Assembly: GCA_031265535.1 (NCBI GenBank)
Contig: JAISCO010000256.1
Span: 1 to 7,446 of the forward strand
Direction: 5' to 3'
From: Spirochaetaceae bacterium
GTDB lineage: Bacteria > Spirochaetota > Spirochaetia > Treponematales > Breznakiellaceae
DNA length: 7,446 bases
Position numbers and translations under genes: made by a program. Positions within the stretch are counted from its first letter, which is position 1. The number at the start of each line of letters is the position of its first letter. The notes under the pieces were generated by a model that searched no databases, was not told the origin of the DNA, and saw nothing but the letters and a program-made list of their open reading frames with translations. Positions 1 through 5,401 of this stretch are shown here, piece after piece.

Positions 1-24
1 AAACTCAAAAAATCGAAATGACAC

Positions 25-38
25 CGCTATATATAGCG
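25..38. repeat. Perfect 14-bp palindrome CGCTATATATAGCG
   Basis: The sequence equals its reverse complement. Its centre lies 21 bp from the centre of TATAAT at 50-55. Related CGCTAT half-sites occur at 67-72, 7379-7384 and in the hairpin at 7402-7433. Confidence 0.65.
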
Positions 39-65
39 TTATTAAACCGTATAATAAAGAAAATA

Positions 66-78
66 ACGCTATATATGG
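66..78 (+). repeat. ACGCTATATATGG direct repeat, copy 1
   Basis: Thirteen bases identical to 7378-7390, both intergenic and same orientation. It is a relative of the palindrome at 25-38 with a broken right half. Confidence 0.55.
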
Positions 79-106
79 AAGCGACAATGACTTTTGACAC
101 AGGCTG

Positions 107-127
107 GCATGTAAACCCGCTGGCGGG
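107..127 (-). repeat. Single inverted copy of the palindromic repeat family
   Basis: GCATGTAAACCC-G-CTGG-C-GGG matches the reverse complement of 1858-1878 at 19 of 21 positions. The two differences are at paired positions of the CCCRC/GYGGG stem, so the inverted repeat is kept. Confidence 0.6.
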
Positions 128-167
128 GGGGATTGAGGATTAGGATTTTTTGTAATAAAATAAAAAC

Positions 168-1001
168 ATGAGCGTTCGCGGCACAGGCAAAAACAATTCA
201 AACAGACGGCGTAAACTACCGGTCGGTATACTCCTTTGGATGATTTTTTTTATTGTTATACTATTACTATTTATAATCAATATGCCTGCCATTCGAAGAA
301 CACTGCAATCCACCCGTATCGTTGACCGGCTTACCAATACACCCGCCGCCGAAACAGAAACAGACGAACAGGATGCGCCGGTAAACGAGATTACCATTTC
401 ACCCCCCGGCCCGGAGCCATATATAGATATCCCGGAGACCGCTCCGGCAGGCAGCGGCACGACCGCTATTGTGATAGAAGAGTACCCGGATACCTCTGAA
501 ACACCGGCAGACGCCGCTGTAGAGACCTCCGCGCCGCCGCCGCCCGCTGCGGAAACCTCGGCAATAAACAAGGCGCCGCCGGAGACACGGGAGCGCGTGA
601 TCTATTTCGTAAAAATTGACAATTCCGGCTTAGTGTTCACATCGCCAGTAAAAAGACGTGTTTTTGCTTCAGACTCGCCGTTGCTTGACGTGTTAAATCT
701 ACTTTTACAAGGCCCCACTGAAGCTGAACAAGGACAAGGGTTTACGTCACTAATACCGGAAGGCGTCCGCATACAGAACGCCCGTGTTACCGGCAATACG
801 GCTGTGATAAGTTTTAACGAAAATTTTATGTTTAACAGCTATGGGGCGGAAGGCTATATCGCGCAGCTACGCCAAATTGTCTGGACGGCAACCGAATTTC
901 CAAACATATATGACATTCAAATCCTGATAGAAGGACGGCGCGTTGATTTCCTTGGAGAAAGCATAAGAATAGGGCGGCCTATCGGCAGGGATTCGTTGTA
1001 A
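168..1001 (+). CDS. Membrane-anchored GerMN-domain protein
   Basis: A 277-residue protein with a basic N-terminus (RRRK at 13-16), one membrane segment at about 18-38 (GILLWMIFFIVILLLFIIN), a Pro/Glu/Thr-rich low-complexity linker at about 58-140 including PPPP, and a C-terminal GerMN domain at about 143-265. Domain marks are LLLQGPTEAEQ (178-188), SLIPEGV (194-200), the VTGNTAVISFNENF strand, and a final DIQILIEGR segment. Topology should be N-in with the domain in the periplasm. GerMN is known from spore-germination protein GerM and from lipoproteins such as LpqB; it is thought to bind ligand or peptidoglycan, but no reaction is established. No sporulation genes are nearby and spirochaetes do not sporulate, so a cell-envelope role is the better inference. 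The ATG at 168 keeps the positive residues before the membrane segment. No Shine-Dalgarno is well spaced; the nearest purine run (136-145) is over 20 bases upstream. It converges on the CBS/ACT gene. Confidence 0.87.
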   Translation: MSVRGTGKNNSNRRRKLPVGILLWMIFFIVILLLFIINMPAIRRTLQSTRIVDRLTNTPAAETETDEQDAPVNEITISPPGPEPYIDIPETAPAGSGTTAIVIEEYPDTSETPADAAVETSAPPPPAAETSAINKAPPETRERVIYFVKIDNSGLVFTSPVKRRVFASDSPLLDVLNLLLQGPTEAEQGQGFTSLIPEGVRIQNARVTGNTAVISFNENFMFNSYGAEGYIAQLRQIVWTATEFPNIYDIQILIEGRRVDFLGESIRIGRPIGRDSL

Positions 1002-1078
1002 AAAATTTGTTACAAAAAATCATTGCAAAAAATCCGCCGCATAAAAATTCGCCGTAAAATATCAATGGATCACATGTA
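996..1078. other. Gap between convergent genes with A-rich degenerate repeats
   Basis: TTGTAA (996-1001, containing the GerMN stop) and TTACAA (1010-1015) form a 6-bp stem with an 8-base loop, followed by A rather than T on the plus strand. Near-repeats AAAAATCCGCCGCAT and AAAAATTCGCCGTAA follow. No standard intrinsic terminator is visible on either strand. Confidence 0.4.
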
Positions 1079-1717
1079 TCAACGGATATCTAAAATCTCG
1101 GCATTAGCATTCTTAAAAATATTGGTAACCTCGTTGATGTCCAGCCCGGTTATCTTCATTGTGCCGCCCATCTCGGCAAGATAGTCGCCTTCATGCGTTA
1201 CAAACGACACGATGCTGCCGTTTTTTTCGGCAATAGCATGGCTGAGCTTCGCAATCTGTCCGGGCTGTTCCCGCATAACAAAACTTATCCGAACGCCGTT
1301 ATGCCGCGCCCCAAAAGCGTTTATAAAAGCCTGAAACAAGTCCTTTACCGTTACTATACCTAACAAAAGTTTACCGCGCACTACCGGCAGGCAGCTTATG
1401 TTGTTGTCCGCCATAGTACGCGCCGCTTTTTCGACAACCTCATTTTCAACGGTGGTGATAACCGGTTTTGTCATCACTTTATCGACCGTGAGTTTTGATA
1501 AAAGATAGCTGATTTCATACATATCCAGACTTGTAGCAGGCGATGGGTACGCCTTAAGCATATCTCTTTTTGTAGCGATACCGGCCAAGTTCTTTTCTCT
1601 GTCAAGCACCGGCAGATGCGAGATTTTTTCTTTATCCATTAAATAACGCGCCTCGCTCATAGTCGCGTCAACATAGGTATAAATTGGATTTTTTGTCATA
1701 ACACGGCTAACAATCAT
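1079..1717 (-). CDS. CBS-pair plus ACT domain protein, AcuB-like
   Basis: A 212-residue soluble protein. CBS domain 1 is at about 5-56 (VMTKNPIYTYVDATMSEA, ISHLPVLDR, GIATKRDML), CBS domain 2 at about 78-132 (VDKVMTKPVITTVENEVVE, ISCLPVV, LLGIVTVKDLF), and an ACT-type fold at about 141-212 (VRISFVMREQPGQIAKLSHA). Order and length match Bacillus AcuB (about 214 residues), named from the acetoin utilisation operon. CBS pairs usually bind adenine nucleotides and ACT domains small ligands such as amino acids, so a cytoplasmic sensor is likely, target unknown. No acuA or acuC homologue is visible, so an acetoin role is not supported by context and I give no symbol. The ATG is preceded at good spacing by AAGGA on the minus strand. 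The gene ends with TGA 77 bp from the stop of the convergent GerMN gene and appears monocistronic. Confidence 0.9.
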   Translation of the reverse strand: MIVSRVMTKNPIYTYVDATMSEARYLMDKEKISHLPVLDREKNLAGIATKRDMLKAYPSPATSLDMYEISYLLSKLTVDKVMTKPVITTVENEVVEKAARTMADNNISCLPVVRGKLLLGIVTVKDLFQAFINAFGARHNGVRISFVMREQPGQIAKLSHAIAEKNGSIVSFVTHEGDYLAEMGGTMKITGLDINEVTNIFKNANAEILDIR

Positions 1718-1723
1718 AGTTTT

Positions 1724-1728
1724 TCCTT
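1724..1728 (-). promoter_or_regulatory. Ribosome binding site of the CBS/ACT gene
   Basis: The minus strand reads AAGGA, then six bases, then ATG at 1717. This supports the start and shows that canonical Shine-Dalgarno sequences are used here. Confidence 0.75.
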
Positions 1729-1785
1729 ATGATTGCAGTATACGCCATCCTCCCAAAAATGCAACCCCCCATTTGCCATGGAGGC

Positions 1786-1887
1786 ACATGCGCTCCGCGC
1801 CCACCAGTGGGTTTACATACGCTCCGCGCCCACCAGTGGGTTTACATACGCTCCGCGCCCACCAGTGGGTTTACATGCGCTCCGCGC
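1786..1887. repeat. 29-bp tandem repeat, 3.5 copies, with internal palindrome
   Basis: Units begin at 1786, 1815 and 1844, with a 15-bp partial unit at 1873-1887. They differ only at the fifth base (ACATG or ACATA). Each unit holds CCCAC-CA-GTGGG, an inverted repeat, after CGCTCCGCGC. There are no spacers, so this is not CRISPR. The array sits about 55 bp upstream of the ribosome binding site of the CBS/ACT gene and could affect its transcription, which is inference. Confidence 0.9.
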
Positions 1888-1912
1888 TAGCATACCGAAA
1901 ACGGTCTTCAGC

Positions 1913-1964
1913 CTCTGCCTTCAGGTTCGCAAATAGCGGTTGGCATACGCGGCTGAGGGCAGAG
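1913..1964. repeat. 12-bp inverted repeat with 28-base loop
   Basis: CTCTGCCTTCAG (1913-1924) and CTGAGGGCAGAG (1953-1964) pair at all 12 positions if one G-U pair is allowed. The loop contains a small CGC-AAATA-GCG hairpin. No T-run follows, so this is not a standard terminator; a structured transcript is possible. Confidence 0.5.
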
Positions 1965-2117
1965 CGGCGTTCACTTCGATAGCGGCCTTTGTGTCACTCC
2001 TCATTCCTCACTCCCCACTGTCAATTCGTGGCTAATTTTTCAATTCAGGAGGGGGGCGCTGTTTCCCCGCATCATCGCAAACCGCTGCCTCATAGTCACG
2101 CCCCCGCCCAAAAACGG

Positions 2118-2138
2118 CACGCTCTCCCAGTGAGCGTG
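2118..2138. repeat. 7-bp stem inverted repeat
   Basis: CACGCTC (2118-2124), a 7-base loop, then GAGCGTG (2132-2138). No T-run follows; function unknown. Confidence 0.45.
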
Positions 2139-2284
2139 TGTAAGTATGTGGCAGCATGGCGTAGGCCCCAAAAAACTTACTGTTGCCTATAAATGTTTAA
2201 AGGCCGCTGTCTCCAGCCTGCCTACGGCAGTCTTCCGCCACCCCCCGCCGCTTCGCAACAACCTGCTCGTAAGCCGCCTTCTTA

Positions 2285-2368
2285 ATTGCTAATTGCTCAT
2301 CCCTAACTGTTAATTGTTCATTGTTCATTGTTCATTCCTAATTCCTAATTGTTACTTGTTAATTGTAA
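2285..2368. repeat. Degenerate 7-bp-period tandem array, 12 units
   Basis: Consecutive heptads read ATTGCTA, ATTGCTC, ATCCCTA, ACTGTTA, ATTGTTC three times, ATTCCTA twice, ATTGTTA, CTTGTTA, ATTGTAA, with no loss of phase. Heptanucleotide arrays of this type are known from cyanobacteria (STRR) and several other bacteria. The A-rich strand is in the sense of the membrane protein gene ending at 2448. Confidence 0.85.
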
Positions 2369-2375
2369 TTTTTCA

Positions 2376-2447
2376 TTCTTCCTTTTTACCTGTTACTTTG
2401 TCCTTTGTTCTTCCTTCTTCCTTTTTACCTTTTCCTTTTTCCTTAGT
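2376..2447. repeat. Pyrimidine tract with 14-bp direct repeat
   Basis: An almost pure C/T stretch on the plus strand containing CTTCCTTTTTACCT twice (2378-2391 and 2417-2430). It abuts the stop of the membrane protein gene and merges into the heptad array. On the transcribed sense it is A/G-rich, so it does not act as a T-run terminator for that gene. Confidence 0.7.
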
Positions 2448-3233
2448 CTAATCTTTCCACGGGGATAGCAGTCCGCGCAGAGAACGTTTACCGTTTTTTT
2501 CATACTCTTCACTCAAAACAGTTTTCCATGGAATATATTTACGGCTTGCGCCGCCGTTTTTTTCAAGCCAGTCGTATTTCAACAAGCGGAGTCTTAGCCC
2601 TTCATCAAGAAAGAGTTGTATTCCCGCCGGTCCGGGCAGAAGGAACGCGATGAATACTGAAATTGCAAGAAAAAGCAGTGTTAAACAAATTGTGCCTATA
2701 AAAAAAAGCGGGTTATCGATAAAAAGTAAAAAACTCTTTTTTACAATTTTCATCGGTTTTACGCTAATACGGGCACGAATTGCAAAAAAATATTGAAACG
2801 CCGTTATTAACACGACGAGAAGCCAAAAAAACAGTGATGCTATCAACAGTCCGGCGGTACTGTTCAACAGTAGATAAAATGGAATTACAAAGATAAATAT
2901 CATCACTGTGATGCAGACAAAGATGCCGTATATTATCCCGCACGGCCATACGGCTCCAAGCGCCTTGCAAAAATCATCAAAACCAAATATCATGTAATCA
3001 GAAATTTTTCTTACGCACATTGCCGAGGCTGCAAGATATGTTGAACACCATAAAACGCCTAAGAAAAATATAGATGCGGAAACCGCGCTTGGAAGCGGGG
3101 CAAATATATCAAGCAGCCGGTGAATAAACACGAAAAATAAAGCGGACGCTATGAATCCAATATTTAACAACGCCAGGCGAAGCGCGTTGTCCCAAAGGTC
3201 AAAAAAGGTCTTTTTTAACAGGAAACCTATCAT
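2448..3233 (-). CDS. Polytopic membrane protein, YesL/DUF624-like
   Basis: A 261-residue hydrophobic protein with about five membrane segments near 20-37, 50-70, 93-122, 127-150 and 176-200. The N-terminal FFDLWDNALRLALLNIG resembles the start of YesL (DUF624) proteins, commonly encoded with sugar ABC transporters. The hydrophilic C-terminal tail is basic and ends SLRGLLSPWKD, a PWK-type end I associate, from memory only, with treponemal members. It is divergent from the solute-binding protein gene, start codons about 45 bp apart, which supports a shared regulatory region and an uptake-related job. No ABC-permease EAA loop is visible, so it is probably not the transporter permease. The start is ATG with only a weak upstream purine stretch. 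The stop is TAG, followed at once in gene sense by an A/G-rich tract. The family call is moderate because it rests on topology, N-terminal pattern and context. Confidence 0.82.
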   Translation of the reverse strand: MIGFLLKKTFFDLWDNALRLALLNIGFIASALFFVFIHRLLDIFAPLPSAVSASIFFLGVLWCSTYLAASAMCVRKISDYMIFGFDDFCKALGAVWPCGIIYGIFVCITVMIFIFVIPFYLLLNSTAGLLIASLFFWLLVVLITAFQYFFAIRARISVKPMKIVKKSFLLFIDNPLFFIGTICLTLLFLAISVFIAFLLPGPAGIQLFLDEGLRLRLLKYDWLEKNGGASRKYIPWKTVLSEEYEKNGKRSLRGLLSPWKD

Positions 3234-3251
3234 AACTTCAGACTCTATATG

Positions 3252-3264
3252 CCGATATTATCGG
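3252..3264. promoter_or_regulatory. Palindrome in the divergent intergenic region, possible operator
   Basis: CCGATA-T-TATCGG is a perfect 6-bp inverted repeat around one base. It lies between the two divergent start codons and one base before the AGGAG of the solute-binding protein gene. The position suits an operator controlling both genes or a small hairpin in the leader. No regulator gene is nearby, so the function is inferred. Confidence 0.4.
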
Positions 3265-3265
3265 T

Positions 3266-3270
3266 AGGAG
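3266..3270 (+). promoter_or_regulatory. Ribosome binding site deciding a TTG start
   Basis: AGGAG with eight bases to TTG 3279. It is the only strong Shine-Dalgarno near this gene and is badly placed for ATG 3249 (inside that reading) and for ATG 3285 (14 bases). Confidence 0.55.
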
Positions 3271-3278
3271 TTCATTGT

Positions 3279-4574
3279 TTGTTTATGAAGAAGTTTGATA
3301 TTGCCATGATCGCCGCGGGGGCGGCGGTTCTGATAATGGCTTTTCTATTTTACCCCGCTAAAAAAATAAATTTCGGGTCTACTACTTTGGTGTTTTCCCA
3401 GTGGTTCGACAGTGAAGACGAACGGGCTGTCATTGATGATATAATCGCCGAATTTGAAGACAGCCACCCCGGTATTAACATTATTCCGGTCTATAGAACT
3501 TATCAAAGTATAAGAAATGATTTTGCCTATTATTCAGGTGTCACGCGGAATGAACAGGCATTTGATAAAAAAAATAAAAGAAATGACGCGCGGGAACTGC
3601 CGGATATTGTGTCTATCGACCCTTTATGGTTTGACGATTCAGAAGAACAAATATTATTCGCAAATCAAAATATATCTGAAGCATCAAGTATCGGCGTAAA
3701 TAATGATGTGTTTTCAATACCGCTTTACTCTTATTTTAATATGCTCTTTTACAATATAAAAATTTTAGAAGACGCGGGTTTTGACCGTCCGCCCAAGACC
3801 CGCGGTGAATTCATGTCTGTATGCATTAAACTTAAAGAAAAAAATATTTACGGTTTATCTGTGAGCGATAATTTTTTTACAGATATATTTCCCTGGATAT
3901 TGTCAGAAACCGGCAGCAATGTACAGATATTTAATAGCGAAGAAGATAATTTTGATTTTTCAGAAAAAAATGTTATTGAAAGTATAAATTTTTTTAATGA
4001 GATTAACGCGCAAAATATGCTGGGAAGACCGCCTTTCATAGGGAACGAGGAAGAAAAAATAAATAATTTTCTCGCCGGTAAAACCGCAATGATGACGGCT
4101 TCTTCAAGGCTTATAAAATTATTTGAAGCCGAATACAGTAATTTGAATTTCGGCGTTACAAATATTCCGTATTCTGAAAATTATTCCGGACGTCCGGTAT
4201 TTAATATGAGCAGTGTACATGCCGCTGTTTTATCGGCAAGCCCTCATAAAGAGGAAGCTCTTGAGTTTGTAAAATTTCTTAATGATAAAAAAGCCGCTCT
4301 TGCCGCCGCTGCCGGCGCTGTTTCTGAAGATACGGCGTCTTCTGTGTTTGCTTATTCGCGGGCGGCGGACATGGAAAGCGGGAGCCCTGTGTTTGCAAAA
4401 GCGCAAAATATGATCGAAAGCGCGGAAACTGTCGATGACTGGAAACTTTTTTCGGCGCGCGCCGCGCTTAATTCTATCGCCGGTGAAGAAATCATCGCTA
4501 TGTTAAAGTATAATCGCGGTACGGACGAAACCGCCGCGGCTATAAAAAACCGTTATGCTTATATTGTTGAATGA
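3279..4574 (+). CDS. ABC transporter solute-binding protein, family 1 (sugar type)
   Basis: With the TTG start proposed here the product is 431 residues. An N-terminal hydrophobic segment (about 7-25) follows KK. The mature part opens with TTLVFSQWF and continues DDIIAEFEDSHPGINIIPVY, a normal opening for family 1 binding proteins. The signature SIPLYSYFNMLFYNIKILED then GFDRPPKTRGEF (about 147-178) fits the sugar-binding group, as do NNFLAGKTAMM and a C-terminal EEALEFVKFLND. It should deliver a sugar or oligosaccharide to a permease encoded elsewhere. There is no Cys after the hydrophobic segment, so it is not an ordinary lipoprotein; it may be secreted or stay membrane-anchored. Start choice: AGGAG lies eight bases before TTG 3279. 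ATG 3249 has no ribosome binding site and leaves only 15 bp to the divergent gene. ATG 3285, two codons downstream, is possible but 14 bases from AGGAG. The gene is more AT-rich than the GerMN gene. Confidence 0.88.
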   Translation: MFMKKFDIAMIAAGAAVLIMAFLFYPAKKINFGSTTLVFSQWFDSEDERAVIDDIIAEFEDSHPGINIIPVYRTYQSIRNDFAYYSGVTRNEQAFDKKNKRNDARELPDIVSIDPLWFDDSEEQILFANQNISEASSIGVNNDVFSIPLYSYFNMLFYNIKILEDAGFDRPPKTRGEFMSVCIKLKEKNIYGLSVSDNFFTDIFPWILSETGSNVQIFNSEEDNFDFSEKNVIESINFFNEINAQNMLGRPPFIGNEEEKINNFLAGKTAMMTASSRLIKLFEAEYSNLNFGVTNIPYSENYSGRPVFNMSSVHAAVLSASPHKEEALEFVKFLNDKKAALAAAAGAVSEDTASSVFAYSRAADMESGSPVFAKAQNMIESAETVDDWKLFSARAALNSIAGEEIIAMLKYNRGTDETAAAIKNRYAYIVE

Positions 4575-4679
4575 GTTCGTATGTCTAAAAGATAAATGCC
4601 TGGCAACTGTTAAAGCAGGACCTCAGCAATTCCGATTTCAAAACGAAAATCAGCGCCAACACGGATGTCCACCGCAAAG

Positions 4680-4728
4680 AGGTAAAAAGTAAAAGGTAAA
4701 AGGTAAAGAAAAATGTCAATGAGCAATG
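4680..4728. repeat. Second 7-bp-period array, opposite orientation
   Basis: Seven heptads in phase: AGGTAAA, AAGTAAA, AGGTAAA twice, GAAAAAT, GTCAATG, AGCAATG. AGGTAAAAAG and ATGAGCAAT also occur in the complement of 2285-2430, in the same order. The A-rich strand is again in the sense of the upstream gene. Confidence 0.7.
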
Positions 4729-4746
4729 GAAGAAGCGGCACAAGCG

Positions 4747-4775
4747 TAATTTGCGAAGCGTAACGAAGCAAATTA
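4747..4775. repeat. 8-bp inverted repeat
   Basis: TAATTTGC (4747-4754) and GCAAATTA (4768-4775) flank a 13-base loop that contains GAAGCGTAACGAA. No T-run follows, so it is not called a terminator. Confidence 0.5.
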
Positions 4776-4969
4776 GAGCGGGAAGCACTGTTTTTACAGA
4801 GCAAAAATGCGCCCAAAATCAAAAAAGTGTCGTTAAAACTATATCAAATCCAGGATTTTCTCGAAATCGGAATTGCCGGCAGGACCTTAGGCCGGCTATT
4901 AACTGTGTGCTACCCCCAGCATGGAGTTTGCACCCAAGCTCAACGCTGTTGGGTCGTTTTCTGCCGCCC

Positions 4970-4992
4970 CCGCGCCCCGCCTATAGGCGCGG
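4970..4992. repeat. GC-rich palindrome
   Basis: CCGCGCC (4970-4976) pairs with GGCGCGG (4986-4992). Within it CGCCTATAGGCG (4978-4989) is a perfect 12-bp palindrome, so two alternative structures are possible. Confidence 0.45.
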
Positions 4993-5141
4993 CTTATATG
5001 CCAAGAATTTAAATCTACCGGTTCATCGCCGTATCCGTTTAACCTTCATGCCGGAATATCCGCTCTTGTAAAAAGTTTGTTTTATACGGTATCCCTTTGG
5101 CCGATTCGTTTGTTTCAATAGAGAGGGTGAGAGAAGGTGTT

Positions 5142-5186
5142 GCTCACGCAGCAACCGCTTACGCGGCAATGGCTTTCGCGGCGCTT
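5142..5186. repeat. Degenerate 15-bp tandem repeat, three units
   Basis: GCTCACGCAGCAACC, GCTTACGCGGCAATG and GCTTTCGCGGCGCTT lie end to end. The first unit overlaps a GTTGCT/AGCAAC hairpin (5139-5155). The 15-bp period would fit five codons, but no gene frame is supported. Confidence 0.55.
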
Positions 5187-5267
5187 TTCAAAGGGTGTTT
5201 TTCATAGTAATATTCTTTAACTGAGGGTTCCGCTATGTTTATCCGTGAAAACTGCGGCGGTTTGCCG

Positions 5268-5375
5268 GTGGAGTTATGACAGAATTGATGACAGGTTTTA
5301 GGTGGAGTGCATGGTGGAATTGATGACTAGGGTTAGGCGTGGAGTGTATGGCGGGATTGATGGCTTGGTTTAGGC
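5268..5375 (+). repeat. 34-37-bp tandem repeat, three diverged units before the barrel gene
   Basis: Units begin with GTGGAG at 5268, 5302 and 5339. The second and third are about 37 bp and share GTGGAGTG, ATGG, ATTGATG and TTAGGC; the first is 34 bp and more diverged. The third unit lies inside the longest reading frame of the barrel gene, which argues for its later start. Confidence 0.6.
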
Positions 5376-5401
5376 ATGGTTTGACGGCGGCGGGCGCGGT
5401 A

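Larger units (their letters stand above)
1..167. other. Leader region upstream of the GerMN gene
   Basis: No gene. It holds a perfect 14-bp palindrome (25-38), an isolated TATAAT (50-55) with no matching -35 box, a second half-copy of the palindrome (66-78), an inverted diverged copy of the 29-bp repeat family (107-127) and a G-run (125-131). Confidence 0.6.
1718..2447. other. Gene-free repeat-rich region of 730 bp
   Basis: Open frames of 67-69 codons here overlap the tandem repeat or lack ribosome binding sites and family-like sequence, so I call no gene. Contents in order: 29-bp repeat array (1786-1887), inverted repeat (1913-1964), a stretch with a hairpin (2118-2138), a short CTGCC/GGCAG hairpin (2218-2230), 7-bp-period array (2285-2368) and a pyrimidine tract (2376-2447). 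Confidence 0.6.
4626..4876. repeat. Widely spaced 14-bp inverted repeat pair
   Basis: GCAATTCCGATTTC (4626-4639) recurs as its exact complement GAAATCGGAATTGC (4863-4876). On the inner side both arms continue to GAAAATC after a short variable gap. GCAGGACCT also occurs beside each arm as a direct repeat (4615-4623 and 4879-4887). The pair encloses about 220 bp without a transposase gene; it may be a small non-autonomous element or two copies of a dispersed repeat. Confidence 0.55.
4575..5338. other. Gene-free repeat-rich region between the binding protein and the barrel gene
   Basis: The longest frame (4751-5071, 106 codons) crosses repeats, is rich in Pro/Arg and matches nothing I know, so I do not call it. 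Contents in order: inverted repeat pair (4626-4639 and 4863-4876), heptad array (4680-4728), inverted repeat (4747-4775), GC-rich palindrome (4970-4992), 15-bp triple repeat (5142-5186) and a 34-37-bp tandem repeat (5268-5375). No terminator is evident after the binding protein gene. Confidence 0.55.

Noticed and set aside
50..55. TATAAT as a -10 box
   Set aside because: The hexamer is perfect but the -35 position falls in the palindrome (CTATAT) and there is no extended -10, so I do not call a promoter.
94..99. TTGACA as a -35 box for the GerMN gene
   Set aside because: No -10-like hexamer lies 16-18 bases downstream; that stretch is GC-rich and belongs to the repeat copy at 107-127.
140..571. 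143-codon frame on the minus strand
   Set aside because: It is the complement of the low-complexity linker of the GerMN gene and has a Ser/Val/Gly-biased composition.
996..1020. Intrinsic terminator between the convergent genes
   Set aside because: The stem is AT-only apart from one G-C pair and is followed by A rather than T on the plus strand; the minus-strand reading is not followed by a T-run either.
1786..1887. Possible CRISPR array
   Set aside because: The 29-bp units are directly abutting with no spacers, and no cas genes are present.
1733..2192. Three open frames of 67-69 codons
   Set aside because: Two read through the 29-bp repeat in different frames and the third lacks a start signal and protein-like sequence.
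4751..5071. 106-codon open frame on the plus strand
   Set aside because: It crosses several repeats, has atypical composition, no ribosome binding site and no recognisable domain.
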